Positions 44,261-53,458 of a stretch of 64,000 bases of DNA are shown one piece after another; within the stretch, counting starts at the first letter, position 1; the number at the start of each line of letters is the position of its first letter. The position numbers and the translations under genes were made by a program. The notes beneath the pieces are model-generated. The model saw nothing but the letters and a program-made list of their open reading frames with translations. It made no database searches and was not told the origin of the DNA. Location: the NCBI GenBank assembly GCA_965200805.1, contig OZ241384.1:3038001-3102000 (forward strand), given 5' to 3'. This DNA comes from MPNP01 sp026709725 (GTDB lineage: Bacteria > Pseudomonadota > Alphaproteobacteria > Rhodobacterales > Rhodobacteraceae).

Positions 44261-44558
44261 TGGAGTTGCGGCGGCCTTTGGTGCGGGCAGCATTGACGGC
44301 ATGACCTGGACCCGGAGCCGGGAGGAGAGGCTGCCTGGTCCCGGATGGCGACATCAGGGCGACCGCCGGGCCAATGCCAGGCGGCCCCGCCTGGCACAGT
44401 GGGTCTGATTCGGTTGAATCGTGTCAGGAATTGGGGATCACTATTGCCTGAATTGGATTGAGCACGCGGAATGGGGGTATGATGTTGGTAAAGAATGGGT
44501 TACCAAGGCAGACGGTTGGTAACGCATCCGTTCCTTCGGGCATGCGAAGAGACATGAA
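44261..44558. other. Upstream region of the Fic gene
   Basis: About 300 bases, GC-rich at first, then less so. It contains the TTGGTAA operator-like repeats next to the fic start. No gene. Confidence 0.35.
44485..44522 (+). promoter_or_regulatory. Operator-like inverted repeat upstream of fic
   Basis: TTGGTAA (44485-44491) and TTACCAA (44500-44506) form a perfect 7-bp inverted repeat. A third TTGGTAA copy lies at 44516-44522. It is 37 bases before the fic ATG and could be the target of the Fic protein's own winged-helix tail. Confidence 0.6.
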
Positions 44559-45727
44559 ATGAAACGCAAAACAGGAGACCATGCGCGTGTCGATGTCGGC
44601 GGCGAAATGGTTTCCGCCTTCGTTCCCCATCCCCTGCCACCCACCGATCCACCGTTGGCCTTTGACAGCTCGCTGGCAAACCGGCTCCGGCATGCTGAAA
44701 AAGGGCTGGCAAGACTTGACCTTGCGGGCGAAATGGTGCCCTCACTCGACTGGTTCATCCATGCCTTTGTGCGCAAGGAAGCAGTCATGTCCTCGCAGAT
44801 CGAGGGAACCCAGGCATCGCTCCCGGACCTGCTGCGTTTCGAGGCTGGTGAACACCCATCCCCGAATCCGGATGTTGAGGAGATCTGCAACCACCTTGAT
44901 GCGCTTGCCCATGCCCGTCAACAGATCGCCACAACACACGGCCTGCCACTTTCCATGCGGCTCCTGAACGAAACGCATCGGCTTTTGATGCGCGGCGTTC
45001 GTGGGGCAGAAAAAAGTCCAGGCGAGATTCGTCGAAGTCAGAACTGGATCGGTGGCAGCCGACCAGGCAACGCTGTACATGTGCCACCTCCTCACAATGC
45101 TCTTCCTGGCCTGCTCAGCGAATTCGAGAAATACATCCACGGTGGGAACGGTTTGCGACCTTTGGTGCGGACGGGGCTGTTGCATGTCCAATTCGAGACA
45201 ATCCACCCCTATTTGGATGGGAACGGTCGAATCGGTCGCCTGCTCATCACATTGTTGCTGGAACACTGGGGCCTGCCCAGGAAACCGCTCCTCTATCTCA
45301 GCCTCTTCTTCAAGCGAAACCAGGCCGAATACTATCGGCGCCTGAACAGTACCCGCACCGAAGGCGATTGGGAAGGATGGCTCAGCTTTTTTTCGATGGA
45401 GTGGCGACCATTGCCGAAGAATCAATCACTTCTGCACATGAGTTGTTCGTTCTTGTCACACAGGACCGCGATCGGATTTTATCCAATGGCTTGATCTCCG
45501 TTTCCGCCATCCGGCTGTTCGAGCGTCTGCCACATCACCCCATCGTCACTGTGACCACCGCGATGAATCTGGTGAATGTGAGCAAACCCACAGCAATGCG
45601 TGCCATCAGCATCCTGGAGGATATCGGTGTTCTTGTCGAGAGCACTGGTCGCAAGCGGAACCGTTCCTTCACTTATCAGGCCTATCTTGATCAGTTAAGG
45701 GCCGACACTGATCTGGAATCGATCTGA
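44559..45727 (+). pseudogene. Fic-family AMP-transferase with C-terminal winged helix, frameshifted in a T7 tract
   Basis: The Fic core is intact: HPYLDGNGRIGRLLI (residues 216-230) is the catalytic HPFx(D/E)GNGRxxR motif. SSQIEGT (78-84) fits the S/T-xxx-E-G/N inhibitory helix of class II Fic proteins, so the enzyme would be self-inhibited. The frame reads TEGDWEGWLSFF, then goes out of phase in a run of seven Ts (45387-45393). The natural continuation, FDGVATIAEESITSAHELFV and a winged-helix tail (VSKPTAMRAISILEDIGVLV), lies in another frame to 45727. One extra T would restore a 389-residue protein. This could be decay, phase variation or a sequencing error. Confidence 0.85.
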
Positions 45728-46385
45728 TGGATCCGACGCCGGGAGATCATCCTGTATCTGCGATCAAAAACAGGCAAAAGACCCGGTCAAGGCGTGAATC
45801 CAGACCAGCCCTGGTGCAGGATTCATCGTATCAGAAGTCACCCACCGTGGGCATACCATGCGATAAAGAACCTCACTTCCTTTCACCATCACATTCGAAG
45901 GCCAGGCCATCACGCCCCATGGAGGTGTCATCCTCTTCCCCGCCATGCCGGCAGCCCGCCCGAAGGTCCTCCACGCCCTTCCTGAGGGCCCGGACGCAAG
46001 GCACGGGCCGGGCTCCGATACAGGCGGGCTGGAAGCGTGGACCGCCTGCATCCCGACTCCGTCTCCCCACCCCACGCATGACCGTCCGGAAGCACCTCCC
46101 TGTCCATCATCAGGTGATGGGACTGCATCCGGCAGGCGGGGCCACGGCTGTCATCCCCGCCCTCTCGTGATGATCAATGGGGACGCCACCCTCATCCCCA
46201 CCGGCAGGAAGGATGGGGAACCCATCCCCATGCGTAAGGGCCATCAGCCGAAGATGGGGTCGCCGGGGGTCAACCCTCGCTCGGGCCCAGCCCTGCCTCC
46301 GGTTGACACCCGACCGCTGCATCTCAAGACCGGAACCGGCGAATTATAGTTTTTCACTTGCCATGCAGTTGCCAACCCGCGTCGG
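45728..46385. other. GC-rich non-coding stretch between fic and sufE
   Basis: About 660 bases, richer in G and C than the neighbours, with proline/arginine-rich frames and no recognisable domain. It includes a perfect hairpin, GGATGGG-GAA-CCCATCC, at 46211-46227. The composition resembles the patch at 11.5-13.1 kb. Confidence 0.4.
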
Positions 46386-46808
46386 TCAGAGGTGCTCCCG
46401 GGCCATGGATTGAATTCGGGCGACCATCGCCTGCAGACCATTGGAGCGCTGGGCTGAAAGATGGTTCTCGAGATCAAGCCGCTTTAACTGTGAAACAGCA
46501 TCAATCGCAGGCACATCGGAGAGATCTGTTCCGTTGTAGAGCGCGCCCAGAACAGCAATCAGCCCCCGCACGATGATGGCATCACTGTCACCGCGGAACC
46601 GGAAAGCCGTTCCTGTGGATGACCGGGCGATCTCCGCAACCATCCAGACCTGGCTGGCGCAACCATGGACCTTTGTCGCCTGCACCCGCAGTGCATCCTC
46701 AAGCTCCGGGAGCGCCTTGCCGAGATCAATGATGTAGCCATACCGATCCTGCCAGTTTTCAAGGAATTGAAAGTCTTCGACAATCTGTTCAAACCGGCTT
46801 GGTATCAT
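46386..46808 (-). CDS. sufE: SufE-type cysteine desulfurase sulfur acceptor
   Basis: SufE takes sulfur from the desulfurase SufS and passes it to the iron-sulfur cluster scaffold. The 140-residue protein has IVEDFQFLENWQDRYGYIID near the N-terminus and the catalytic cysteine in TKVHGCASQVWMVAEI, then a GLIAVLGALYNG helix. The start is the ATG at 46808 with a GGAG ribosome site. No other suf genes are adjacent. Confidence 0.93.
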   Translation of the reverse strand: MIPSRFEQIVEDFQFLENWQDRYGYIIDLGKALPELEDALRVQATKVHGCASQVWMVAEIARSSTGTAFRFRGDSDAIIVRGLIAVLGALYNGTDLSDVPAIDAVSQLKRLDLENHLSAQRSNGLQAMVARIQSMAREHL

Positions 46809-46874
46809 AACGCGAACTCCGCAGACAGGCACTCCATCCTGTCATTATGCAATGCCATGTTCCGACGCTATCGG

Positions 46875-48080
46875 TCAAATCATCATATGCATCACAGCCT
46901 GCCCGCCCCCCTGTTCGCGGTCAACAATCCGCACAGATCCCCCGTCGATGACGAGAGCGATTTTTCCCTGACAGAGTCTTGACGCATCCCGCCCGAAGAG
47001 ATCATGGCGCCAACCCCGCATCACGGAACCGTTGATATCCCCCCGAATCAGTGATTTGAGATCATCGGCCGTTGCGATATGCTGCTCTGCCACACCATGT
47101 TCCTCGGCCTTTGCGGCAAGCAGTATGCGCAGCAATTCCAGTGCAGCCTTGCTGACTGGTCTGGTGGAGCGGCGTGACAGGCGCGGATACAGTTCCGGCG
47201 GGCATTCAAGACCACGCCTGACCGCCGCCAGGATTGCCGGGCCATAGCGGTTGATTTTACCTTTGTTGTTGTAGAAGCGGGTCTTGCGCAGATCAGCAGG
47301 GTTCCTTGTCTGATGCTGGGCGATTTCCATCAGGGCATGATCGGCCATGATGTGTTTGCGCGGGCGATTTTGCTCGGCCGCCATCCTTTCCCGCATCGCT
47401 GCCAGCTCGCGCACAATTGCCAGGACCGCGGGCTTTGTTCTGTTGACCTTGAGTTTTTTCCATGCCGTCATGGGATCCTGTTCAATGTTTGACGGGTTGG
47501 CCAGCCTGGAAAACTCCTCATCGAGCCAGGAACGACGGCCATTGGTCTCCAGCATCTCCAACAGCCGCGTGTAGACCGCCCGCAAATGTGTGACATCCGC
47601 AACAGCGTAATGCATCTGGCGCTCCGTCAGCGGTCTTTGCTGCCAGTTGGTAATCGTTGCCGAACCCGGCATGGACTGATCCGTCAGGGCCTCGACGAGT
47701 GATGCATAGCTGGCCTGATACCCGAACCCACACACCATGGCAGCAATCTGGGTGTCAAACAGAGGGTTGGGGATGCACTTGCCGAGATGCCAGAAGATCT
47801 CAATGTCCTGCCCGCCGGCGTGAACGACCTTGACAATGCCGGGGTTGGTCATCAGTGCAAAAAAACACTTCAGATCGATATCTCCTGCCAGCGGGTCGAC
47901 CAGGACCGCATCGGGTTCCGTCCCGGTTGGCAAAGCCATCTGCAGAAGACAGAGAACGGGCCGGTAGGTCTTCTCGCGCACAAACTCGGTATCAAGCGTG
48001 ATGAATGCCGCCCGGGCGGCCCGGTCACAAAATGCTTCCAACGCAGCGGTTGTTGTGAGAATGGGTGCTGTCATGGCCAC
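46875..48080 (-). CDS. rnd: Ribonuclease D
   Basis: Rnd is a 3'-5' exoribonuclease in tRNA 3' maturation. The 401-residue protein has the DEDDy sites: FITLDTEFVREKTYRP (Asp, Glu), VKVVHAGGQDIEIFWHLG (Asp), and MHYAVADVTHLRAVYTRLLE (Tyr, Asp). An HRDC domain follows (AILAIVRELAAMRERMAAEQ region). Gene order places it between sufE and dtd, which faces away. Confidence 0.95.
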   Translation of the reverse strand: MAMTAPILTTTAALEAFCDRAARAAFITLDTEFVREKTYRPVLCLLQMALPTGTEPDAVLVDPLAGDIDLKCFFALMTNPGIVKVVHAGGQDIEIFWHLGKCIPNPLFDTQIAAMVCGFGYQASYASLVEALTDQSMPGSATITNWQQRPLTERQMHYAVADVTHLRAVYTRLLEMLETNGRRSWLDEEFSRLANPSNIEQDPMTAWKKLKVNRTKPAVLAIVRELAAMRERMAAEQNRPRKHIMADHALMEIAQHQTRNPADLRKTRFYNNKGKINRYGPAILAAVRRGLECPPELYPRLSRRSTRPVSKAALELLRILLAAKAEEHGVAEQHIATADDLKSLIRGDINGSVMRGWRHDLFGRDASRLCQGKIALVIDGGSVRIVDREQGGGQAVMHMMI

Positions 48081-48124
48081 CGGACTCCATCTGAACCCGG
48101 ACGCTGCGTAGAGAGGTCCCGTCC

Positions 48125-48562
48125 ATGCGCTCCCTTGTTCAGCGGGTTACATCCGCATCGGTTCATATCAATGGTGCTCCACACTGTCAGATAAATGCAG
48201 GGCTGCTTGTTCTGGTCTGTGCCATGCATGGTGATACTGAAAACTCCGTCATAAAAATGGCACAGAAACTCACCCGGCTCAGGATATTTGAAGATGATGC
48301 CGGCAAGATGAACCACTCTGTACGGGATATTGGCGGTGAAATCCTCGCGGTAAGCCAGTTTACCCTTGCTGCCAGCACCGACCGCGGCAACAGACCGTCA
48401 TTCATCAACGCTGCGGCACCGGGCGACGCTCTACAGCTCTATACCCACTTTATCAATTGTCTTGAACAGACCGGTCTCACAGTCAGATCCGGGCGGTTTG
48501 GGGCCACGATGCAGGTTTCCCTTGTCAACGATGGCCCCGTCACAATCTGGCTTGAATCCTGA
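48125..48562 (+). CDS. dtd: D-aminoacyl-tRNA deacylase
   Basis: Dtd removes D-amino acids wrongly charged on tRNA. The 145-residue protein has MRSLVQRVTSASVHINGAPH, VCAMHGDT, GGEILAVSQFTLAASTDRGN (SQFT catalytic loop), RPSFINAAAP, and the second catalytic loop NDGPVTIWLES at the C-terminus. It is divergent from rnd across 44 bases. Confidence 0.95.
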   Translation: MRSLVQRVTSASVHINGAPHCQINAGLLVLVCAMHGDTENSVIKMAQKLTRLRIFEDDAGKMNHSVRDIGGEILAVSQFTLAASTDRGNRPSFINAAAPGDALQLYTHFINCLEQTGLTVRSGRFGATMQVSLVNDGPVTIWLES

Positions 48563-48723
48563 GACCGGCCTCCCTTCCCTTTCAGCGACTGGGCCAGCGG
48601 GCACCCTCTTGCTCCGATCCCCCCGAGCGTTGTACCCAGGACCGGGAGCGGAGGTCGATTGGGCTGGATCTGAAGAGAAAGAACAGATGCAGAATCGCTC
48701 CTGTTGATCGGCTGGCAGGTGGG

Positions 48724-48798
48724 TGGCTCCGGCGGCAGGACTCGAACCTGCGACCAATTGATTAACAGTCAACTGCTCTACCACTGAGCTACGCCGGA
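48724..48798 (-). tRNA. tRNA-Asn (anticodon GTT)
   Basis: 75 bases with encoded CCA. The acceptor TCCGGCG pairs with CGCCGGA, the anticodon loop is CTGTTAA (GTT), and the T-arm is GCAGG-TTCGAGT-CCTGC. Confidence 0.95.
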
Positions 48799-48987
48799 TC
48801 AGCTGTGATCACAAATCGGGGCCGACATCCAGAACATGTCGGCTGACCGAGCGGATGCAACTAGCGTGCGGGGTAAAATCCTGCAAGACGAAATCATCGC
48901 GAACAGGATTCCGGAAATCGGCGGGAATCCATGCGGGTGCAATGAGGGTCCCGTTGCCCTTATGCTATATGATGTCGGCGGACAGCA

Positions 48988-50412
48988 ATGGAGCACGATC
49001 TGATGAAAAAAAACAACCGCATGGTTTATGGCGAGACCACACCCATTCGGCGCAAGCGGGGTTTCAGCCGATTTCTGCCACTGGGCATCTACAGCCGGCA
49101 TTACCTCATCCTGCTCTTCCCGATCACCGTCATTCTCCTGTTCGTGACCGCAGTCTTCATTGAGCGGCATTTTGCCAGAGTGACGACACAGATGGTTGAT
49201 AACCTTACGCCGGTTCTTGAAGAAATTGCCGACCAAATCGACAATGCCTCAACACTTGAAAGTGCCAGGGCGCAGAATCAGCCCCTGCTGCGGGCATACA
49301 ACATGTCTGTGATCATACCGGCGACGGGACCCATCCCCACCGAGGATCAATCGATTTTCTATGACGTGACAGGTCAGTCAATTATCAGCACCTTGCGGGC
49401 GAGCCTGACTCCGGTGCTGGCGATTGATTTAACCGGCATTGAGGAGAAGGTGGCCTCGGTCTATGTGGCCACAAAATTCGGTGTGGCGGGGGTGGTGATC
49501 CAGAGACGGTTGCTTTCACCGGAAAACCCCCACCAGTTTCTGGTTTTCATCATCTTCATCGCGATACTGAGTGTTTTCATTTCAGCTCTGCTTCTGAAGA
49601 ATCAGCTCAGGCCGATACGGCAGCTGGCAGACGCGGCGGAGGCTTTCGGGCGCGGCGAGCGGGTCCCCCTGAACCTGTCGGGTGCGGATGAGATCAGGCG
49701 AGCGACCAGCACATTTCTTGCAATGCGGAACCGGATTGAACGCCAGCTGTCGCAGATGAAGAATATGATGACATCCATTTCACACGATCTGAAGACACCG
49801 CTGACGCGTCTAAGACTGGGGATTGAGGTGATCGATGATGCGGACAAAAAGCAGTCGATCATTGATGACATTGAGGTCATGAGTCGAATGATCACCGAAA
49901 TCCATGATTTTGCCATTCAGGGTGAAGGTGATGATTATGTTGATGTTGACCCTGTGGCGATTGCAAGATCTGCGGTTGAGAACGCCGTTCATCTTGGCCA
50001 TGATGTCACAATCAGGGTGACGATTCCGGAAGGGGTTGCCCCCATGCTGCGCTGTCAGCCCGATGCTCTCTACCGCTCAATCGAGAATCTGATCACCAAT
50101 GCGTCTCGATATGCCAAAAAGACTGAGGTTTCCGTTGCCATTGATGCGAATATCCTTCGATACACAATCGAAGACAACGGACCAGGTATTGCGCCGGAGT
50201 TTCTGGACGAAGCCAAACTCCCCTTTGTAAGGCTGGACAAGGCACGGAATCTTGATGGGGGTGAGGGCATCGGGCTTGGCCTGACCATTGCCGACCAGAT
50301 TGCTCACCAGCATGGAGGTCTGCTGCTCCTGAGTCCAAGCGAGCGTCTCGGTGGACTGCGGGCCAGTCTGCAGATACCGTACAGGCAGGTATGGGTGGAC
50401 GATGCAGACTGA
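48988..50412 (+). CDS. EnvZ-like membrane sensor histidine kinase, orphan
   Basis: A 474-residue sensor kinase with two membrane segments (about residues 38-57 and 184-203) around a small periplasmic domain. A HAMP linker (LLLKNQLRPIRQLADAAEAF), the phospho-acceptor SISHDLKTPLTRLRLGIEV, and a catalytic domain (NLITNASRYAKKT, DNGPGIAPE, EGIGLGLTIADQIA) follow. The architecture is like EnvZ. No response regulator gene is adjacent, which is less common for EnvZ-type kinases. The ATG at 48988 follows a weak GGCGGA site; 49003 is an alternative start. Confidence 0.9.
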   Translation: MEHDLMKKNNRMVYGETTPIRRKRGFSRFLPLGIYSRHYLILLFPITVILLFVTAVFIERHFARVTTQMVDNLTPVLEEIADQIDNASTLESARAQNQPLLRAYNMSVIIPATGPIPTEDQSIFYDVTGQSIISTLRASLTPVLAIDLTGIEEKVASVYVATKFGVAGVVIQRRLLSPENPHQFLVFIIFIAILSVFISALLLKNQLRPIRQLADAAEAFGRGERVPLNLSGADEIRRATSTFLAMRNRIERQLSQMKNMMTSISHDLKTPLTRLRLGIEVIDDADKKQSIIDDIEVMSRMITEIHDFAIQGEGDDYVDVDPVAIARSAVENAVHLGHDVTIRVTIPEGVAPMLRCQPDALYRSIENLITNASRYAKKTEVSVAIDANILRYTIEDNGPGIAPEFLDEAKLPFVRLDKARNLDGGEGIGLGLTIADQIAHQHGGLLLLSPSERLGGLRASLQIPYRQVWVDDAD

Positions 50413-50428
50413 TGATCAGCGGTCTTTG

Positions 50429-50504
50429 TGGTAGGCCTGGAGGGATTCGAACCCCCAACCAAAGCGTTATGAGCGCTCTGCTCTAACCGTTGAGCTACAG
50501 GCCT
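50429..50504 (-). tRNA. tRNA with anticodon CAT (Met elongator or Ile2)
   Basis: 76 bases with encoded CCA. The acceptor AGGCCTG pairs with CAGGCCT and the anticodon loop is CTCATAA. The CAT anticodon cannot be assigned by eye to elongator Met or to lysidine-modified Ile2. It is not an initiator, because the first acceptor pair is A-T. Confidence 0.9.
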
Positions 50505-50645
50505 TCATCAACACCGCTGCCACAGACCCGGCCCCTGCAGCGGGCTTGCGTCAGCCATACCATACCACCCGGCTTCGTCAAGGCAGGTTCGCTGGCCCTG
50601 ACACCTGATGAAAGACAGGGAACGTCCGGTTTCATCCTGCCAATG

Positions 50646-51065
50646 CTACCCAACGATTTCTGTTTCCGAGAAAAAGAAGGCGATTTCGCCTGCTGCATTC
50701 TCGGGACTGTCGGATCCGTGAACAGAGTTTTCACCGAGGGAAAGTCCGCAAGTCCGTCTTATGGTCCCATCGCTGGCCTCGGCAGGATTGGTGGCCCCCA
50801 TGATGGTCCGGTTCCGCCGCACGGCATCCTGACCCTCGAGGACCTGCACAACGACAGGGCCGGATATCATATAGGTGCAGAGCTCTTCGAAAAACGGCCG
50901 GTGCGCATGAACCGCATAGAATGCCTGCGCCTGGTCCCTGGTGAGGCGAATGCGTTTCTGGGCGACGATCCGCAATCCCCCCTCCTCCAGCATCGCACAG
51001 ATTTTACCACAAAGATTCCGTTCCGTGGCATCCGGTTTGATAATTGAGAGCGTCCGATCCGTCAT
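50646..51065 (-). CDS. ndk: Nucleoside diphosphate kinase
   Basis: Ndk equalises nucleoside triphosphate pools. The 139-residue protein starts MTDRTLSIIKPDATERNLCG and has FEELCTYMISGPVVVQVLEG, RTIMGATNPAEASDGTIRR, and the catalytic histidine in ENSVHGSDSPENAAGEIAFF. The start is the ATG at 51065. It is in the conserved pepA-holC-ndk block on the minus strand. Confidence 0.97.
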   Translation of the reverse strand: MTDRTLSIIKPDATERNLCGKICAMLEEGGLRIVAQKRIRLTRDQAQAFYAVHAHRPFFEELCTYMISGPVVVQVLEGQDAVRRNRTIMGATNPAEASDGTIRRTCGLSLGENSVHGSDSPENAAGEIAFFFSETEIVG

Positions 51066-51393
51066 GATTCCTGTCCTTCGGCAGAGTCTGATTTTCCCGT
51101 TCCGGGATGCCGGCAACTACACCGGATCGGCTCTCATGGGAAATCTCCGGCCCGAAGCCGAATCCCGCCGTCCTGTTCTGAACGCCCTCAAGGCCAACCT
51201 TCATGACCCCATCGGGTCCCGATCGGTCACCGCCGCCCATCGAATCAACAGGAACAGGACCGGAATGTCATGTGTCGTTCTGGCGTTGGATTGTGTGACG
51301 GAGACCGGATGATCCATCGGGGTTGTCGGCGGTCATATCCATACGAGAGTGGGAATCGTCCCGGTTCACCGATTCTGCTGCTGCCGGGACCCA
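51066..51393. other. Intergenic region between holC and ndk
   Basis: About 330 bases, GC-rich, no recognisable gene or terminator. Confidence 0.3.
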
Positions 51394-51873
51394 TCAGCAA
51401 TTGTGCGTGTGTTCCAGTGTCCATGATCCCCCGGTCTGGGAATAATACCGCATGATGCGATTGGGAGAATCAAGGGCTTTCCAGAGCGTGCGGGCGTGCA
51501 CGGATTCGCTCTCGATGAGTGTCGAGAAAAAAATCGCAACCCTGCTGAACGGATCGAGGACTCCCGGATCCACCGGGGTGGAGCCGATCGCAATGAAGCA
51601 GTCAGGATCATTGTCCGGTTCGTCAGTCGTGCTGATCAGGACGGGCTGATCGGCATCCAGGGCGCCGCTGTTGGCGCCGATGCCGATGAACCGGGTGCCA
51701 TGCTGCTTCCAGAGCTCGCGTTCCAGGGACTGGACCCGATCACCATCGGGACATTTTACATACGCCCGCATCCCATTCGTCCGAACCTGTTCGAGATACG
51801 CAAGCAGGATTGGGCCAATCTCACCCTGATAGCGGTAAAAACCGACCTGACTCATGGCGGGGCAATCAGTCAT
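51394..51873 (-). CDS. holC: DNA polymerase III chi subunit
   Basis: HolC links the clamp loader to single-strand-binding protein at the replication fork. The product is about 153-159 residues depending on the start (ATG at 51873 overlapping the pepA stop, or 51855). It begins VGFYRYQGEIGPILLAYLEQ, has RAYVKCPDGDRVQSLERELW, and RYYSQTGGSWTLEHTHNC at the end, a plausible chi fold. Assignment rests on size, pattern and the pepA-holC-ndk gene order. Sequence conservation in the family is low. Confidence 0.8.
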   Translation of the reverse strand: MTDCPAMSQVGFYRYQGEIGPILLAYLEQVRTNGMRAYVKCPDGDRVQSLERELWKQHGTRFIGIGANSGALDADQPVLISTTDEPDNDPDCFIAIGSTPVDPGVLDPFSRVAIFFSTLIESESVHARTLWKALDSPNRIMRYYSQTGGSWTLEHTHNC

Positions 51874-53341
51874 TGCCCGGATCTGGTGCTGCGTTGATCA
51901 ATTCCAGCAACGTTCGGACGCCCCACCCGGTTGGCCCCTTGGGAGCATACCTGCTGGCCTTGCCTGTCGATGCAACACCGGCAATATCAAGATGGATCCA
52001 TGGACAGTCATCCTTGACAAAACGCTTGAGGAACATGGCAGCCGTTATTGATCCGGCTTCACGGTTGCCGACATTCTTCATGTCCGCAAGGCGCGATTCG
52101 AGTGGTTTGTCGAAGGCCTTGTCGAGCGGCTGACGCCAGACCTTTTCATCAACCGCACTGGCAGCGCGCGCGAAGGCATTCATGAGGGAGTCATTGTTTG
52201 CGAAGGCACCGGCATATTCCTTGCCGAGACTGATGATGATGGCACCTGTAAGGGTCGCGAGATCAATCATCCACTTCGGCTGGTATGTCTCCTGGACCCA
52301 CCATAACAGGTCGGCAAGCACCAGACGCCCCTCGGCATCCGTATTGATGATCTCGATTGTATCGCCCTTGAGTGAGCGGACGATATCACCCGGTCGCTGC
52401 GCGTTCCCGTCGGGCATGTTCTCCACCAGCCCGACAACGCCGACAACATTGACGGGGCTCCTGGCAAGAGCCAGCGCTTTCAGGCACCCGGCAACCACGC
52501 CCGCTCCAGCCATATCCATGGTCATCTCTTCCATATTCGCCGATGGCTTGATCGAGATGCCGCCGGTGTCAAAGACCACACCCTTGCCAAGCAATGCGAC
52601 CGGTCGGCCCCCGGCGCCGCGCCAGTGCAGGACGGCGACCCTTGATGGGCTGGCCGATCCCTGCCCCACCGCGAGCAGCGCCCGCATTCCGATCGCAGCA
52701 AGTGCGTCCTCCTCCAGAATTGTGACATCGACGCCATCCTCTTCCAGTTTGAGAAGCTCATCGGAAAATCGGCTTGTGGTCAGGATGTTGGCGGGCTGGT
52801 TGACCAGGTCACGTGTCAGGGTTACTCCGGCGAGAATTGGGTCAATCCTGTCACCGGCGTTGATTCCATCAGGAACTGAGGTGGCGATGTGCCAGGTCGG
52901 GGTTGTCTTGACGTCATCTCGATCCTGCGTCTTGTAGATCTGAAATCGATAGGACCGGAGCGCAAGGCCAAGACCGAAGGCAGCAGGATGATCGCAATCA
53001 TCGAGGCAGATGAGGGCATCCCTGGAATCAAGGGCTGCTGCCACCCTGGCACCGGCTTTTTGCATATCCGTTTCTGCTGGCGATTCCCGGCAACAGAGCA
53101 GGTGGATTGAGGCAGCCTTCAGATTGGGTGCCATGCCGATCAGTCTGGTGTGACCCGGCTTGAGTTTGGCAAAATCATCGCGTTGCGTGTAGCGGCTGAG
53201 CAACCCGTCCGTCAGCGCATCAACTGCCTGACCCGTCGCTCGAAGCGTGCCGTCGGGTGCGACAACAACGACAAGGGATCCCTCATGGATGGCTGCATCG
53301 GCAGCGGTGCCGGTAAAGATGATTGCGGGTGTTGAGGTCAC
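51866..53341 (-). CDS. pepA: Leucyl aminopeptidase (cytosol aminopeptidase)
   Basis: PepA is a manganese/zinc hexameric aminopeptidase. The 491-residue protein has GKGVVFDTGGISIKPSANM, the family signature NTDAEGRLVLADLLWW, IDLATLTGAIIISLGKEYAG, and the C-terminal VKDDCPWIHLDIAGVAST. All metal-ligand Asp/Glu and the Lys motifs appear intact. It overlaps holC by eight bases and is divergent from lptF across 117 bases. Confidence 0.97.
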   Translation of the reverse strand: MTSTPAIIFTGTAADAAIHEGSLVVVVAPDGTLRATGQAVDALTDGLLSRYTQRDDFAKLKPGHTRLIGMAPNLKAASIHLLCCRESPAETDMQKAGARVAAALDSRDALICLDDCDHPAAFGLGLALRSYRFQIYKTQDRDDVKTTPTWHIATSVPDGINAGDRIDPILAGVTLTRDLVNQPANILTTSRFSDELLKLEEDGVDVTILEEDALAAIGMRALLAVGQGSASPSRVAVLHWRGAGGRPVALLGKGVVFDTGGISIKPSANMEEMTMDMAGAGVVAGCLKALALARSPVNVVGVVGLVENMPDGNAQRPGDIVRSLKGDTIEIINTDAEGRLVLADLLWWVQETYQPKWMIDLATLTGAIIISLGKEYAGAFANNDSLMNAFARAASAVDEKVWRQPLDKAFDKPLESRLADMKNVGNREAGSITAAMFLKRFVKDDCPWIHLDIAGVASTGKASRYAPKGPTGWGVRTLLELINAAPDPGND

Positions 53342-53458
53342 GGAGCAAATATTCCTTTATGCAATTCCTTTTGTGCATCAGGCGGTGTTCCCCGTATATA
53401 GCAGAGATGGGGAAACGGGGACACAATCCTGCCGTCCGGATTGTATACGAGGTAAAGT

